DNA from: Antedon mediterranea
Taxonomy: Eukaryota > Echinodermata > Crinoidea > Comatulida > Antedonidae
Assembly: GCF_964355755.1 (NCBI RefSeq)
Contig: NC_092676.1
Location: 7,608,288-7,672,287 of the forward strand
Direction: 5' to 3'
DNA length: 64,000 nt
Part shown: in pieces, positions 51,624-63,648 of the stretch
Position numbering within the stretch: the first letter of the stretch is position 1
Layout: every line of letters begins with the position of its first letter
Notes under the pieces: generated by a model
Told to the model about the DNA's origin: nothing
Database searches by the model: none
The model's input: only the letters and a program-made list of their open reading frames with translations
Translations under genes and position numbers: made by a program

Positions 51624-52214
51624 CCTATTTGCGAGAGCACCAGTTGGTTTCCAAGATATAAACCGTTTATTAGAATGACTGACGACTTTTCCACCAACTT
51701 AACGATTTGTTAAGAACAAGCATTCCGAAGAATTTCAATCGATCATATTTGTTTCGCTTTATGAACAAATGTATACTTTTGAAACTAAGACGCAACGGTA
51801 TTTAATGAAAGATGAAAACAAGAAGACAATAACATATCTATCACTATACAGTAGTAGTATTGTTGGAATTGAGTTTTTAAACGGAGTTTACTGTTTGAAT
51901 TGTGGAGAGAAGTTAGTTATAATATTGTTTTAAAGTGTAAAAATAGGATTCGATAAATCGATGTTCAAGTAACAAACACGTGTTTTGTTTATAGCAAGTG
52001 CAGGCCCAACCACCGTAAATGATTCGGAAATGCCGCTTTACAAACGGCGGCGTATTCGACGCTGGGGGGAATTCGAGATCGATGTGTTGTGGTTAAAAAT
52101 TAGGCCTACATAGGCCTACTTTGGAGGTGGGAGAAAATACCGCTGCAGACAAGGCGGCAGTTATGTAATTGGTAGCTTATCAAGCTTACACTGTACACGA
52201 CGATGAATACTAAT

Positions 52215-52342
52215 CACACAAAGGACGCAAGAAGTGCGCCGGAAGTAATTTGACCAATCACGCCACGATGGATCATCTGAACTGTTACTTGTGATTGGTC
52301 AACTCACTTGCGTTGTGCCTACGTCGTTGCATTGCGTCCAAG
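52215..52342. repeat. MITE-like palindromic repeat, family 1
   Basis: 'aaaggacgcaagaagtgcg' and 'ttgaccaatcacgcc' on the left, 'gattggtcaactcactt' and 'gttgcattgcgtcc' on the right. Confidence 0.8.
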
Positions 52343-52345
52343 CTT

Positions 52346-52575
52346 ACAGATATATTGTCCCCAAAAAACCATAAAAATTAAGATTAATCAAATCAGCTAT
52401 TTTTGCAGTTTTAGTAAAATTATTCACTTATGAATAGACAAAATAAACTGTTAATTTTAACACAAAAAAACTCATTGTCTGACAGACAATATAAGTATTT
52501 TTTTCTTTAAATTACTTTTTTTTTTTCAGGTAAATCATTTTTTTTTTCAATCCAGTTTTTGGTCAAAGTTAATAA
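52346..52575. repeat. MITE-like repeat, family 3, truncated
   Basis: Starts 'atattgtccccaaaaaac' and keeps the interior 'ggtcaaagttaataactatt', but lacks the second end. Confidence 0.75.
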
Positions 52576-53696
52576 CTATTATGATGATGAATGATTACGA
52601 CAATAAAAAAAAACAATTAAAAACACAAAATTCATTTACAGTATAAATTTATCACCGTCATAATATGTATTATGACTATAATGTTTATCTAAGTACATAA
52701 TTTTATTCGCCAAATTACAGAAATATTTCTATAAATTGACCAAAATATAGTCTGCGTTCATAAAAAATAATGTTACCGTTTGACAAAAACAATAAATTGT
52801 ACATCGAAACAGATAAGAATTGTAAATGATTTGGACCCACAACCTCTTGATGCTAGGGAGAGTGTCATACCATTTGGCCTCAGAGCAAAATATTAAAGAT
52901 ATCTAAAAAATCAGGGACTTTCTTTCGCACAATCATTTTAAATGTGCATGTTTAGAATATGTTGCAGCTGACAAGTAAAATAAACATTCATTGGATGAGA
53001 TGTTTAGATGTTGGTCGTAATATAAGCCATAAGATAATAAAATTTTTTTGAATATAATTTTTGTGATTATACTTTATTTATATATACTTTTCTGTGCCTT
53101 GTCATGCCTTTCGCTTGGCTAGTCCTTGCTTAAGGTAAGCAATTTTGCCCTAGGCTTTTATTTTCTTATATCAATGTGTTTGTACCGTTAGCCTTTGTTT
53201 TATTGAATAATAAAAATAATCTAAATAAAATATATAATATAAGTAGGTGATCATATTCCAATTAAATATTAATATTAGTTTTGAAGGTTAAAACATAATA
53301 TCTTTCTTAATATCTAAATTTAAAATTCAAATAAAACAAATATATTTATATATATACATACGTACATATCATTTCAAAACCTGATCTGCACTGACGAGAT
53401 CTAATAAGATTGAAACAGTACTATGTGCAGATTGGATATAAACATACATATATATTTATGCATTACAATTCTACAGTATATCAGACATACAGTGTGAACA
53501 CCTTTTGGACCTAATAAAATGTCCCCTTAATAGAGATAGAGTGGTCGATTTCACAGAAAATATCCCTTTAATAGTTAGTAAAGATAATATCGACAAAACC
53601 AACGAAATATTTTGCCACTGCTTGTATGAACTGCTGTTATGTTTTAATATTTAATAAATATATGTTTTCTTTCAATATATTATTTATAGTTAATTA

Positions 53697-54029
53697 TTAT
53701 GATTTTTTGGTACTGAATAACTTTCCTGTGACGGGACACACGGATCGGTTTCTCGCACAATGTACGTGGGTGATTGTACCGTTCGGGTAACGCACAAACG
53801 AGGCATCCACAAAAGCCTGATTGCACACTTTACATACTCGATCGTCGCCAACGAATATCGGATGTTTATTTTCGGCGCACAGGACCGATTTTAAGTTTAG
53901 GTTCTCGCCACGAGCCAGCATTCTTTGCACTTTGGTGGTCCGACAGGAATGCATGTTGTGACGCAACGTGTGGGTAAGGAATTTGGTTACTAAACCAACA
54001 GACCAACTGTCAGGAATTATCTGTAGCAC
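53697..54029 (-). CDS. TGFBRAP1: TGFBRAP1 last exon (C-terminal zinc-finger-like domain)
   Basis: 110 codons plus stop, phase 0 in (acceptor 'gtttgatag'). It encodes VLQIIPDSWSVGLVTKFL through the CxxC and HVHC metal-binding-like residues, ending GKLFSTKKS. An ATTAAA hexamer lies about 50 nt past the stop (53642-53647). Confidence 0.92.
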   Translation of the reverse strand: MLQIIPDSWSVGLVTKFLTHTLRHNMHSCRTTKVQRMLARGENLNLKSVLCAENKHPIFVGDDRVCKVCNQAFVDASFVRYPNGTITHVHCARNRSVCPVTGKLFSTKKS

Positions 54030-57000
54030 CTATCAAACATTTAAAGATTAAATTCAAAGTTAAAATACATTTAAAATTGTGAGATATTAGCTAATATTAG
54101 AACAATGAGTTAAGTAACAAATGATTGTTATATTAATTCTGTAGACTTTTTCTGTAAAATATTCTTTTATCAAACCAATATGCAAAGTATGAATTACAAG
54201 ATTAGATGGTAAATACCTTTATATCTTGACGGTTTTGCCAAGATATTTACCATCTAATCTCATAATTCGTACCATTGATTTGATAAAAAGAATATTTTAC
54301 ACATTGTTAATTACAAACCAAATGAATATTTATAAATAGAATTTTGTTTATATAGTTAAAAAATGATACAATTGCATTAGTATTGTCCTTATAAATGAAA
54401 TGTTTATAACAAATTACCCGGATGTTGTCAAAATCGGCAATGTCACTGTTCAGAAGGGTAATCGCTGGTGCTATCAATGAATCTTGCTTCCTAAACACAG
54501 AAGAAAATAATAATGAAACAAAAATAAGTTACAATAGTGTTAGTCATTGTTCATTTGTTAAGGGGACATTTTGGTCACAAATTTGTCCCTTTAAAGATGT
54601 ATTGTCTCCCAAAAACATGAAAGATTATTTAAATCAGACTTTGCACAGATTATTTTGTAGTTTTTATAAAGTTAATCCCTTCTGTAAAACAACAAAAACA
54701 AAAATGTTTTCTCATATAAAATGACAAAATAAATGGTCAAATTCAATCAAAACCTCATTGGCTGCCAGCCAATTTAACTATTTTTTGCTTTATAAAATTA
54801 CAGTTTTTTCAGGAAAATTATTTTTTTTTTCGATTCAATTTTTGTTCAAACTGGATAACTATTATGTGACATTTAAAATGGCATATTCAACAAAAACAAT
54901 TATTTTTTCAGGGGGACAATACATCTTTAATGGTGCTACTATATGTTCTACTTAAAAAAAGGGTCATTTACTATGCAGCATTGGTACGATCAATACAGTC
55001 GCATATTGTTGATGTTCAATAAACAAATGAAGTTTAATTAAATGTATTGAACGATCTAGCAATGTTATTCTAAGAATGTTTTTCTAATCATCACAGAATC
55101 TAGTGCAATGTTCACTAAATAAGGAAGAATGTCAGACATTTCGATTCACAATGATAAACATATTCATATGTATTCATCCAAGCGTGAATCTTTGTGAGCA
55201 CATTATGTTTTGTATTGATTATCGCATTCTCTTGCTATATAAATCAATAAGTTTCAACTTCCGGAGTGTTGCAAGAGTGTCAGACATTTCGATCAACTAT
55301 GATACACATAGGCTATATTTACAAATATTCACTCAGGTGTGAATCTTTGTTACCCCATAATATAATTGCAATTTTTTGCTTTCTATAAATCAATAAGTTT
55401 CAACTTCAGGTATGTTGCAAGAACTTGATTATTCCGGAAATGAATAAAAGGGGTTAACAAATTGAAACTAGATTATAATGAATTTAAATAAATTACTACT
55501 GTACATCAACCAACTCTATTAATGGGGAAAATAGAAATAGTTTGAGCTATTATAAAACATCTGGTTTTAAGTTTGGGTCCATTTTTTTTACTTTAGTATT
55601 GAAGATAGTATGGCAAAGGCTTAAAATCTTTAAAAAAAAAACACTGTAGCTAAGTACAGGTAGGAAATTTCACTGAAAATGGTGGTTAACATGTTTGCCT
55701 AAAAAATCCATAGTCCCACTGTAGGTTCAATTCTCGGCAGCTCAGTACCACTACCGGAGTCCCAAAAGAAGAAGTAAGCTCTGTCTACACTATCAAATGT
55801 GATGTGCCCATATATGGACATGATGAAATCACATCACTACCATATTTGGGCATATCTTGTCAAACTACTTTGATAGTGTAAAGAGAGATTTAGTTTAAAA
55901 AGAAGTAGCCATATTCATCAATCACACAAAAGGGAAAACTCACTAAGGATTAAAAAATTAAACTTACAATTAAAAAATGAGAAATCCGTAATCATTATTA
56001 CATAAAGTGAAATACCTAATATTAAAGGAAAAGAATTCTTGGTGAATACAGTGGCCGTATTCACCAATCACTTACGTGTTTCACTTAAATTGTATTCACT
56101 TAGATTTTTAAAATTAAGTGTTTTCCTTAGCCTAAGTGTGAATGGTAAATACCCCCACTGGTGTTTAGTTACCATGTGTACCTACCCTTCCAATGGGTCT
56201 AAGTAGACACCGAGGAGGATCTGGAAAAGTCTTCGTCTGTATGTCTTGTCACGCCCCAATGAGTTCACATGGCAGTAGTTCTCAGCAGCTCCGTAGTCCT
56301 GCAGTTTATACACCAGAATTCGTAGTGCTTTATCATGTTCTTCCAACTATAAAACAATAACATTATAACAATTTATATTTTATCGTAACCTCAAAGATGT
56401 ATTGTCCCCCAAAAATATGAAAAATGAAGATTAATAAATCAGACTTTAAATCAGGCCATTTTGCAGTTTTAATAAAGTTATTCACCTCTGTAAAAAAAAA
56501 AAATTATTTCACTTATAAAAAGACAAAAGAAAAGGTTAATTTCAACCAAAACTCATTGTCTGACAGACAAATTAAGTATTTTTTCCTTTAAATTATGTTT
56601 TTTTCAGGTAAATGTTTTTTTTTATCCAGTTTTAAAACTTATATTTTTCATGGGGACAATACATCTTTAAAGGTATATAGTCCCCCTGAAAAATATATTT
56701 TTTATAAATGTTGTTGTTGAATATAACATTTAAGAAAATACAAATGGACCGGACAAGGTAAGGCTTCCGATGGACACTTCAGCCAAATTAGCGTTGACAG
56801 AGTCCATTCGAAAAGTTAAAAGACCAGTTGGCAGACCAAAAACTACCTGGATAGGAAACATAAATAAAGAACTCAAAAAAGCAAATACATCGATCGAAAA
56901 ATTAATGACAGACCATCAGACCACCGAAAGAGTCATGGAAACGATTAGCGTACGCAATGTCTACCCAAGACGAATAGCGTAACGGATGATGATGATGACA

Positions 57001-58049
57001 TTTAAATTTCACATAATAGTTTAATATCCACTTTGACCAAAAAAATGGAATGAAAAAACAAGTCAAATTGTCTGTTAGGCAATGGGGTTTTGGTTAAAAT
57101 CAAAAGTTTATTTTGAAATCATTACTCTTGTTCATTTTTTTTAAAAACTTTATTAAAACTACAAAATGGCTTATTTAAAGTCCGATTGTATTAATCTTAA
57201 TTGTTCATGTTTTTGGGGGACAATACATATATAAGACAAATGGATTAGAGTCATGGTGTCACTACAACCAGAATTAAAACCAGACAAATAAAATTAATCA
57301 ATGGTATGGCTACTACAAAAGTATCCCTTTCACCGGACATGACAATAGCTTGTTTCCACGGTAATTATTGATCAAATTAATAAATAATTCTTAGTGTATT
57401 CTTTTCATTAAAAACTAATTTGGAATTTACAGATGAATTGATGAATTAATGGTTGTTTTTCAGTCTTATATAATGGATCAATAATCTCAATTGAATATTA
57501 ATTATCGGACTTGGTAAGATTCACTGCTAGAATAACAAGAAAAGGTTTTGTGACGATGATTGATGACGGCAGAATTGATAAAGGTGTTGCATAACACTAA
57601 AATTATGACAATTGAATTTATTGATGTGCAAAAGCAGTAAAAAGATTACTTTATTATTATAAATAATTGTAATATTTCTATAATATGAGCACAACAATAC
57701 GTCTGTACTACGAGATTAACTTTTGTTTTATATACTTCTTCGTTTATATTTGACTGCACCACAGTTCAAATAAATAACTAAATAACAAAAATAAATCATC
57801 AAACTAATAGTATTGCTGATATACTAGTTGTAATGATGAAGATAATCAGGATGATGATGAAGAAGATAATCAGAATGATGAAGATAATCAGGATGATGTT
57901 TGCTTATAATCAGTATGATGATGATGAAGATAATCAGGATGAAGAAGATAATCAGAATGATTAAGATAATCAGGATGATTAAGATAATCAGAATGATGAT
58001 GATAATCAGGATGATGATGAAGATGGTAATCAGGATGATGAAGATAATC

Positions 58050-58080
<31 letters not shown>

Positions 58081-60837
58081 AGAAGATAATCAGGATGATG
58101 ATGAAAATGAAGAAGATAATCAGGATGATGATGATGATGATGATAATGAAGAAGATAATCAGGATGATGATGAAGAAGAAAAGATAATCAGGATGAGGAT
58201 GTTAATGATATATTAGGCTCATACACATATTAGTCTAATGATTGGCAAATATATTGTTAAAAATAATATTCTGACAACAAATCTAGCATTCATTTCAACT
58301 GCAGCCCTCCCTCTATAGTACACCATACCTTGCCATAAAGAATAGCACACTCAGCATACATGTCTGTCTCCTTCACTTTTCCCAGTATAAGCTGAACTCG
58401 GTACAGGTTAGACGTCTGTAGCATGTGCCTCAACTTTGACCTTGCTAGATCCTGTTGAGTTTTTTCACTTTGGCTCTCTTTCCTTAGCTGTAGTACGGCA
58501 TCTAGGTATAAAACAGCCAAGTGTGTGTGGTACTTTTCTTTCTGAAATTCAAATTATAACTTAATTCACATCAAAAATATCTTTTAAAATGTTTTCTCAT
58601 ACATATATAATGATGAGAGAATTATTATTTAAAAATAATTTCTTTCATCGTTATATTTAGGCCTATGTTATGTTTATATCATTATAATTACATTTGTATT
58701 TGTTAAATAAGTGATGGCAACTAAAATGGAAAACATTTTTACATAGATCCAAAATATGAACCCTTGACTCAACTCAACGTGAGCATTTATTCGAATGTTC
58801 ATTGGAGATAAAAATTTCTACTGATATTGTCCTTGTATGGGGGTTAAGCCGGTTTTCCCCCCTTACTGTGACTCGGCCAGGATTTGAACATAGGAATCAA
58901 CGATTGGTAACAACCATTAACAACCACAACCCTGCTCTACTATGATTTATTGTGCAGTAGGATATATACAGATTTTTTTCTAATTACATAGAACACTCAA
59001 ACACAAAGCATTTCTTCTCCTTGGTTAAATTAAATTAAAATCCAGCCAACTAAACTAAATTCTGGTCCTCAAAGTGGTTCTTAATTAGAGGTAAACATAA
59101 TAGACCACTGTCACAGTGATGTATTATTTGTAATATCTGAAACCACAACAGCAGGCAATATTCTATATACTGTACAAGGTTGCAATACCTATAGACTGTA
59201 AAGCTGGGATTTAGCTATTATCCATTGAACAATGCCATTTCTTTATAATATTTTTCCAATCTTTCATAATAATGACTTGATAAGGATCCAATATCACGTA
59301 GATATTCTCAACATATTATATGAAATTTATGTTTCCTTGTCTTTTTATCTTATATTATATTCTAGTTGTCTGCAGTATGAAAGTACAACATAGATTTAGC
59401 AGGGTGGATGAGAGGATAAAGCAGTTAGAATTTGTTTCTCAATGGTTTTCCTAACACTGCCCAAACATACTTGGAACAGCAAAACTAAATTACAACAGGT
59501 ATGTACAGTAATTGTAAGTGAACAAATGTATTAGTTAGGTGAAGTTTATCCTGATCTTGTAATTATTACTATCTATCTATTAGTACCAGTATCAAGTAGA
59601 ATTATTCCGAATTCATTTTTTATCTATTTATTATATTTCTAAGCAGTCTCTTTATTTCAGTCTCTACTTGCACAATATATCTATGATATAATAATGGTTG
59701 TTTCAATTCAATTGTTCTTTACTTTCCACAATACAACATATTATACATGTAATTATGGAGGATGCACATTTATTTAATTCCTATGGAAGTGTTTTTTATC
59801 TACTTCAGAAAACTTCAATTACTTAATAAATACAAACATACATTTAACATACAATTCACATATATAATATGTACCTTTTCAACTTGTGTTTTTCTTCATT
59901 TTATAGGATTTTCTATTATATTGTTAAGAACATCGAGGCTTTACTGTAGCATAATAAATTATATAAGCCTAATTCTTATTAATACTTGTTCTTAATGTGT
60001 AAGCTTGGTTCAGTCAAAAAGGTCTAATACTGTACAGTACTATTGAATAAGTCTTTGTGTATAGTGTAAAGGTTAGTATTGCCCTAAAACATTATTATAA
60101 GACTCCAATTAAAAAGAAATTTCAGGCAAGTTAAACTGTAACGAGGATAACAGGTTGTGCTACCCTGATTTCAGTTAACCTGTGGGGCTAAACAAGCTGT
60201 TCTTGATGCCTTGATTTATTATACTAGCTAGCACCACCAGTTAATAAAAACTGCATGGGTTTTACTAGCCCAGGAAATTACAAATAATTAAACTTTTCCA
60301 ATGAATTACAAGGACATGTAAGTTAATTAACACCAAAAGGTCCACTAATCAAATTCAACTACTGTACTTGCACTAAGCAAAAAAATACACGCCAGTGTGT
60401 TATTATGATTCAATAATTAAATTGTACAAATATAATAGAACAAAATAAAAGAGGTTGAAACTACCAAAAAAGACATAGTATATTTTCCCCCTGAAAAAAT
60501 AATGTTTTTAAATGTTTTGTTAAATATATGGCATTTTATTCACTTTGACCAAAAATTAGATCGAAAACAAACAATTATTTACCTGAAAAAAACTGAAAGT
60601 TAACACACAAAAATAGTTTTTTTTTTTTTTTACAGAACTTAATAACTTTACTAAAACTGCAAAATGGTCTGATTTTATTAATCTTCATTTTCATGTTTTT
60701 GGGGACAAAACAAGCCAGAGTCAGATTTGTTTGTATGTGTGGTTTATTTTTTCCGCAAAGAGGACAAATTATCATCTACCTTGATTTTCACAAGTAAGGA
60801 AAAATGTTCGTTCACCATGGATACAGGCTTGTGAAGT
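53697..60837 (-). CDS. TGFBRAP1: TGFBRAP1, C-terminal part (last five exons; 5' end outside the window)
   Basis: Exons 60780-60837, 58329-58541, 56186-56346, 54418-54490 and 53697-54029 join in phase into the last 278 residues. The family is the Vps3-like subunit of the CORVET tethering complex on early endosomes; the vertebrate protein also binds TGF-beta receptors. The diagnostic C-terminus is clear: IIPDSWSVGLVTKFL, then the zinc-finger-like CKVCNQAF and FVRYPNGTITHVHC, close to the vertebrate protein as I remember it. Upstream pieces EKYHTHLAVLYLDAVL, KALRILVYKLQDYGAAENYC and RRLFQILLGVYLDPLEG fit its helical clathrin-repeat region. Vps39 is the nearest alternative, but the PNG...H.HC end favours TGFBRAP1. 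Exons upstream of 60837 are not found and must lie beyond 64000. Confidence 0.9.
54418..54490 (-). CDS. TGFBRAP1: TGFBRAP1 internal exon
   Basis: 73 nt, phase 2-0, encoding KQDSLIAPAITLLNSDIADF then DNIR. It matches the helix preceding the 'LPD.WSV' segment of the family. Confidence 0.88.
54589..54932. repeat. MITE-like palindromic repeat, family 3
   Basis: Begins 'aaagatgtattgtctccc', ends 'cagggggacaatacatctt'. Plus-strand ORFs over it are not genes. Confidence 0.88.
55777..55893. repeat. MITE-like palindromic repeat, family 2
   Basis: Left 'agctctgtctacactatcaa', right 'tttgatagtgtaaagagaga'. The interior is 'gatgtgcccatatatggaca'. Confidence 0.88.
56186..56346 (-). CDS. TGFBRAP1: TGFBRAP1 internal exon
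   Basis: 161 nt, phase 0-2. It encodes LEEHDKALRILVYKLQDYGA, AENYCHVNSLGRDKTYRR and LFQILLGVYLDPLE: helical-repeat sequence with the conserved 'AE.YC' pair. Confidence 0.92.
56391..56673. repeat. MITE-like palindromic repeat, family 3
   Basis: Begins 'aaagatgtattgtccccc', ends 'atggggacaatacatcttta'. It abuts another copy head to tail. Confidence 0.88.
56672..57233. repeat. MITE-like repeat, family 3, split by a LINE fragment
   Basis: Begins 'ggtatatagtccccctgaaa', ends 'tgggggacaatacatatat'. It is interrupted at 56734-56997 by a retroelement 3' end. Confidence 0.85.
56734..56997 (+). mobile_element. RTE-like LINE 3' fragment with 8-bp target-site duplication
   Basis: Flanked by perfect 'acatttaa' copies (56726-56733 and 56998-57005). 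It encodes a C-terminal LINE tail (SIRKVKRPVGRPKTTWIGNI) to the stop at 56980-56982, then ends in a short (GAT)n tail, as in RTE-type elements. It is 5'-truncated to 264 bp. Confidence 0.82.
57840..58200. repeat. (GAT)n-rich microsatellite, 'gataatcaggatgatgatga' words
   Basis: About 360 bp of 'gatgatgat' and 'gaagataatcag' words, starting some 130 bp from a TGFBRAP1 splice donor. The Met/Ile-rich plus-strand ORF is an artefact. Confidence 0.95.
58329..58541 (-). CDS. TGFBRAP1: TGFBRAP1 internal exon
   Basis: 213 nt, phase 0-0 (acceptor 'gaatttcag', donor 'gtatgg'). It encodes KEKYHTHLAVLYLDAVLQLR, then KLRHMLQTSNLYRVQLILGK and ETDMYAECAILYGK, helical-repeat sequence of the family. Confidence 0.92.
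60466..60708. repeat. MITE-like repeat, family 3
   Basis: Begins 'gtatattttccccctgaaaa', keeps 'ccaaaaattagatcgaaaac', ends 'atgtttttggggacaaaac'. Confidence 0.8.
60780..60837 (-). CDS. TGFBRAP1: TGFBRAP1 exon, most upstream one seen
   Basis: 58 nt, phase 2-0. It encodes LHKPVSMVNEHFSLLVKIK, joining in frame to KEKYHTHLA. Acceptor 'ttttttcacag', donor 'gtagat'. Confidence 0.8.
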
Positions 60838-60839
60838 CT

Positions 60840-63480
60840 GTGAAAAAATGTAACATAGTTCTCTAAAAAAAGACTATATAGACTATAGACTATTTGTTAT
60901 TGTAATCTCACATTATGACTAGCTTTTTTGTTTAAATCAGACATTTATTTACTTGATAAAATTAAATGTTAGCACTTTCTGTTGTTAAGGCAACAACCAT
61001 ATTTCTACATTTATAGAACACACAAATATGAAACATATATTATATATTCGTTTTTTAAAAAATAGTTGAAATATTATATATAATACAATATTTCTGTTTT
61101 AAAAGATAATCACAATTTTTTCTATTCATTATTCATTTATTCCTAATTAAAAACAATCCGACATTTAAAATCTTTTGTTCACAAACGCAATAAAAAACAC
61201 ACAAAGAAAACCAAATCAAAAGAATACGTCTTTTATATCAGCATGTGATAATTAATATTAAACTAGCCGTATCCATTTACTGTACAAGTGTATATACAAA
61301 ATTTTCAAGTTGATCTGGTTAGAAAAGTAGCAGGCACTCTTGAACGCCAGTATGGCTTGTGGATTGACGACGTATGAGGGTAGATTCAGAGAGTTTGCCT
61401 CTGGTTAAAAGTAATAAACATTCATACAACCTTGGTTGATTATTAACTTGTTGGGTTCTGCATTTACAATAAAACTGCTGAGATTTTAGGTGAAATTACA
61501 TTTCTTTGGTGAATTTCACTTAGGCAGATCAGGGGCCACAGAGAAGAATTTATTGTATGGTAAGTAAGGTTGCTTTTTAAAAAAAATATCATGTTTATTT
61601 TTATGTGATGTGAGGTACATGCAACTCTATTTACCATGAACGGCCAAAGTTTTAAATCAGAAAAATTGCATTTTATAAATTTTAATGTCCTGGATACTAA
61701 GGAAAGCAAATTTTAAAAAGTATCTGTAATCTAATCAAATTTTGGATATAAAATTGTATTAATTTTTCATTGTATTTAATTTTCTTATTTTTATATTATT
61801 GTATAATATAGAAATATAATATATAGGTTTGTATAAATGAATAGTTTTGTTAGAGTTTGATGATTCTAACAGTTCAAAATTTAAAATATCTTGTGTTTAT
61901 CATCAGCAAAATGTGTACATTTGTTAAAGGGATATACCAACACAAAGAGCTCTATCTGAATCTATGAGAAAAGTCAAGAGGCCAAGAAGATGGCCCAAAG
62001 CAACATGGATAACAATTATAGAAAGTTATATGAAAAAAAAAATAAATATATATATGCACAGTTTGGCCAATAATCTCTCAAATTAGAGTCATTATTAAGT
62101 GCGCTAGTTGCAAGATGGTCAGCGTTCGTGATGATGGTTTGGGGGAATTTCTTCATAATAGTTAATATTATGTTTTTGCTATCACAGATTTTCTCTACTT
62201 CACAATTTATGCATAGTTATCTCAGTTGCATGTTTTAAAGTTTTTCTCAAGGAAACAAAGGGGGAAAATGAGGATATTATTTTGTTCTTAATCTTAGCAA
62301 TCAGCACATGGGTGTCACAAGACATTGTCCAATATGGAGGGCAAGGAAATAACTAACAACATTTCTTGGCTTTCTTATTGGTCAATGTCTTCATGACACA
62401 AAACAACTAACACTAAACGTGTTTGATGTATTAATGTTTAACTCGGTATAGAAAGCTAACTGCAGTCATTATGCCCAAAGGGTAATGATAGGTGAAGTCA
62501 AGAATTGATAGCTACAAAATGTGAGAAGTTAGCTCACTATATGAGAACACTAGTGAGGTTGAGTTTGATATTGAGGGCTATAACAATACTGAATTAAGGG
62601 CTACTACAATACTGAATTGAGGGCTACTACAATACTAAATTGAGGGCTACTACAAAACTGAATTGAGGGCTACTACAATACAACATATGAAACAACTTAT
62701 GAGAATGCTATTGAGGTGGAGTTCTGAATTGACGGAGATAGTACTATTACTTCAATACTACAGAGAGCACAAGTGAGGTGGAGTCCAGAATTGAGGACAT
62801 GCAGTTACATATCATATCTGCTGTACTCAAAACTGGTCACCCTCTTGCTAAGTGAATACATCATAGCCAGCCAGTAAACACTAAAGATCAAATTGAGGAG
62901 CTTTACAATTCAATAGGGCCTTGAGGCATTGGATGGGTACAGTCCAATTGAGAGGATCTCCAGATTCTTTGAAATACTGGAAATCACTCGATTGGACAAT
63001 ACCGATGCCAATCATTACAACCAACTTAATACAAAAACAACCAACTTAATAACGATGGGCAACAGTCTTTAGTTTTGAGAATACTTTGTTCTGTATGTAT
63101 TGTCACACAGATACCATAAAACCAAAAAACAAACAACTAATAGCAGCATTGAGTTTTCTCAAATATTCCAAAATAAATACCCGATCATTTATAGTTTGTT
63201 ACACAGGTACATGGCCCAAAAATTTTAAAAAGTTTGCAAATGCATTCAAATCTACCAGTTTCTGAACCAAATATCTAAACCTCTTAAAAACACCGAATGT
63301 ATAATATTTTACCTATTTACCATACCATTGTAATGTTGATGTTTCATAATTAACTATCAAGCCTTTATTATCATAAATCATAAACAATAAATATTCATTA
63401 AAAAACACCGGTCAATTTTAGTCATTCTGAACAGATTGAATACATTAAACCTTTATTAAAGTTTCTAAGGACACCAATAT
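60840..63480. other. no gene seen (probably TGFBRAP1 intron)
   Basis: AT-rich sequence. It contains a second LINE-tail fragment near 61955-62050 (ESMRKVKRPRRWPKATW-like, related to the fragment at 56734), a 23-bp tandem repeat at about 62572, and no exon that fits the missing part of TGFBRAP1. Confidence 0.5.
62572..62681. repeat. 23-bp tandem repeat, about 5 copies
   Basis: The unit is 'gagggctactacaatact' plus 'gaatt', with a looser larger repeat ('gaggtggagt' words) continuing to about 62800. Confidence 0.9.
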
Positions 63481-63481
63481 A

Positions 63482-63648
63482 AAGCTCTGTCTACACTATC
63501 AAACTTGATGTGACAACAAAATGTGATGTGCCCATATATGGACATGATGATGTCATATCACTACCATATTTAGGCCTATCACTACCATAATTGGGCGCAT
63601 CACACTTTTTTTTCAAACTAGTTTGATAGTGTGTAGATAGAGCTTAAA
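63482..63648. repeat. MITE-like palindromic repeat, family 2
   Basis: Left 'agctctgtctacactatcaa', right 'tttgatagtgtgtagataga'. Its right end runs directly into the 74-bp minisatellite. Confidence 0.88.

Larger units (their letters stand above)
51650..53640. other. intergenic; receptor promoter region expected here
   Basis: Lies between the receptor start and the TGFBRAP1 stop; both genes are on the minus strand. It contains a family 1 MITE at 52215-52342, a family 3 fragment at 52346-52575 and AT-rich sequence. I recognise no core promoter motif or further gene. Confidence 0.5.

Noticed and set aside
57900-58187. Met/Ile/Lys-rich ORF
   Set aside because: (GAT)n microsatellite.
61310-61400. 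Possible minus-strand exon (STLIRRQSTSHTGVQECLLL)
   Set aside because: It has no donor or phase match with TGFBRAP1 and looks like a repeat fragment.
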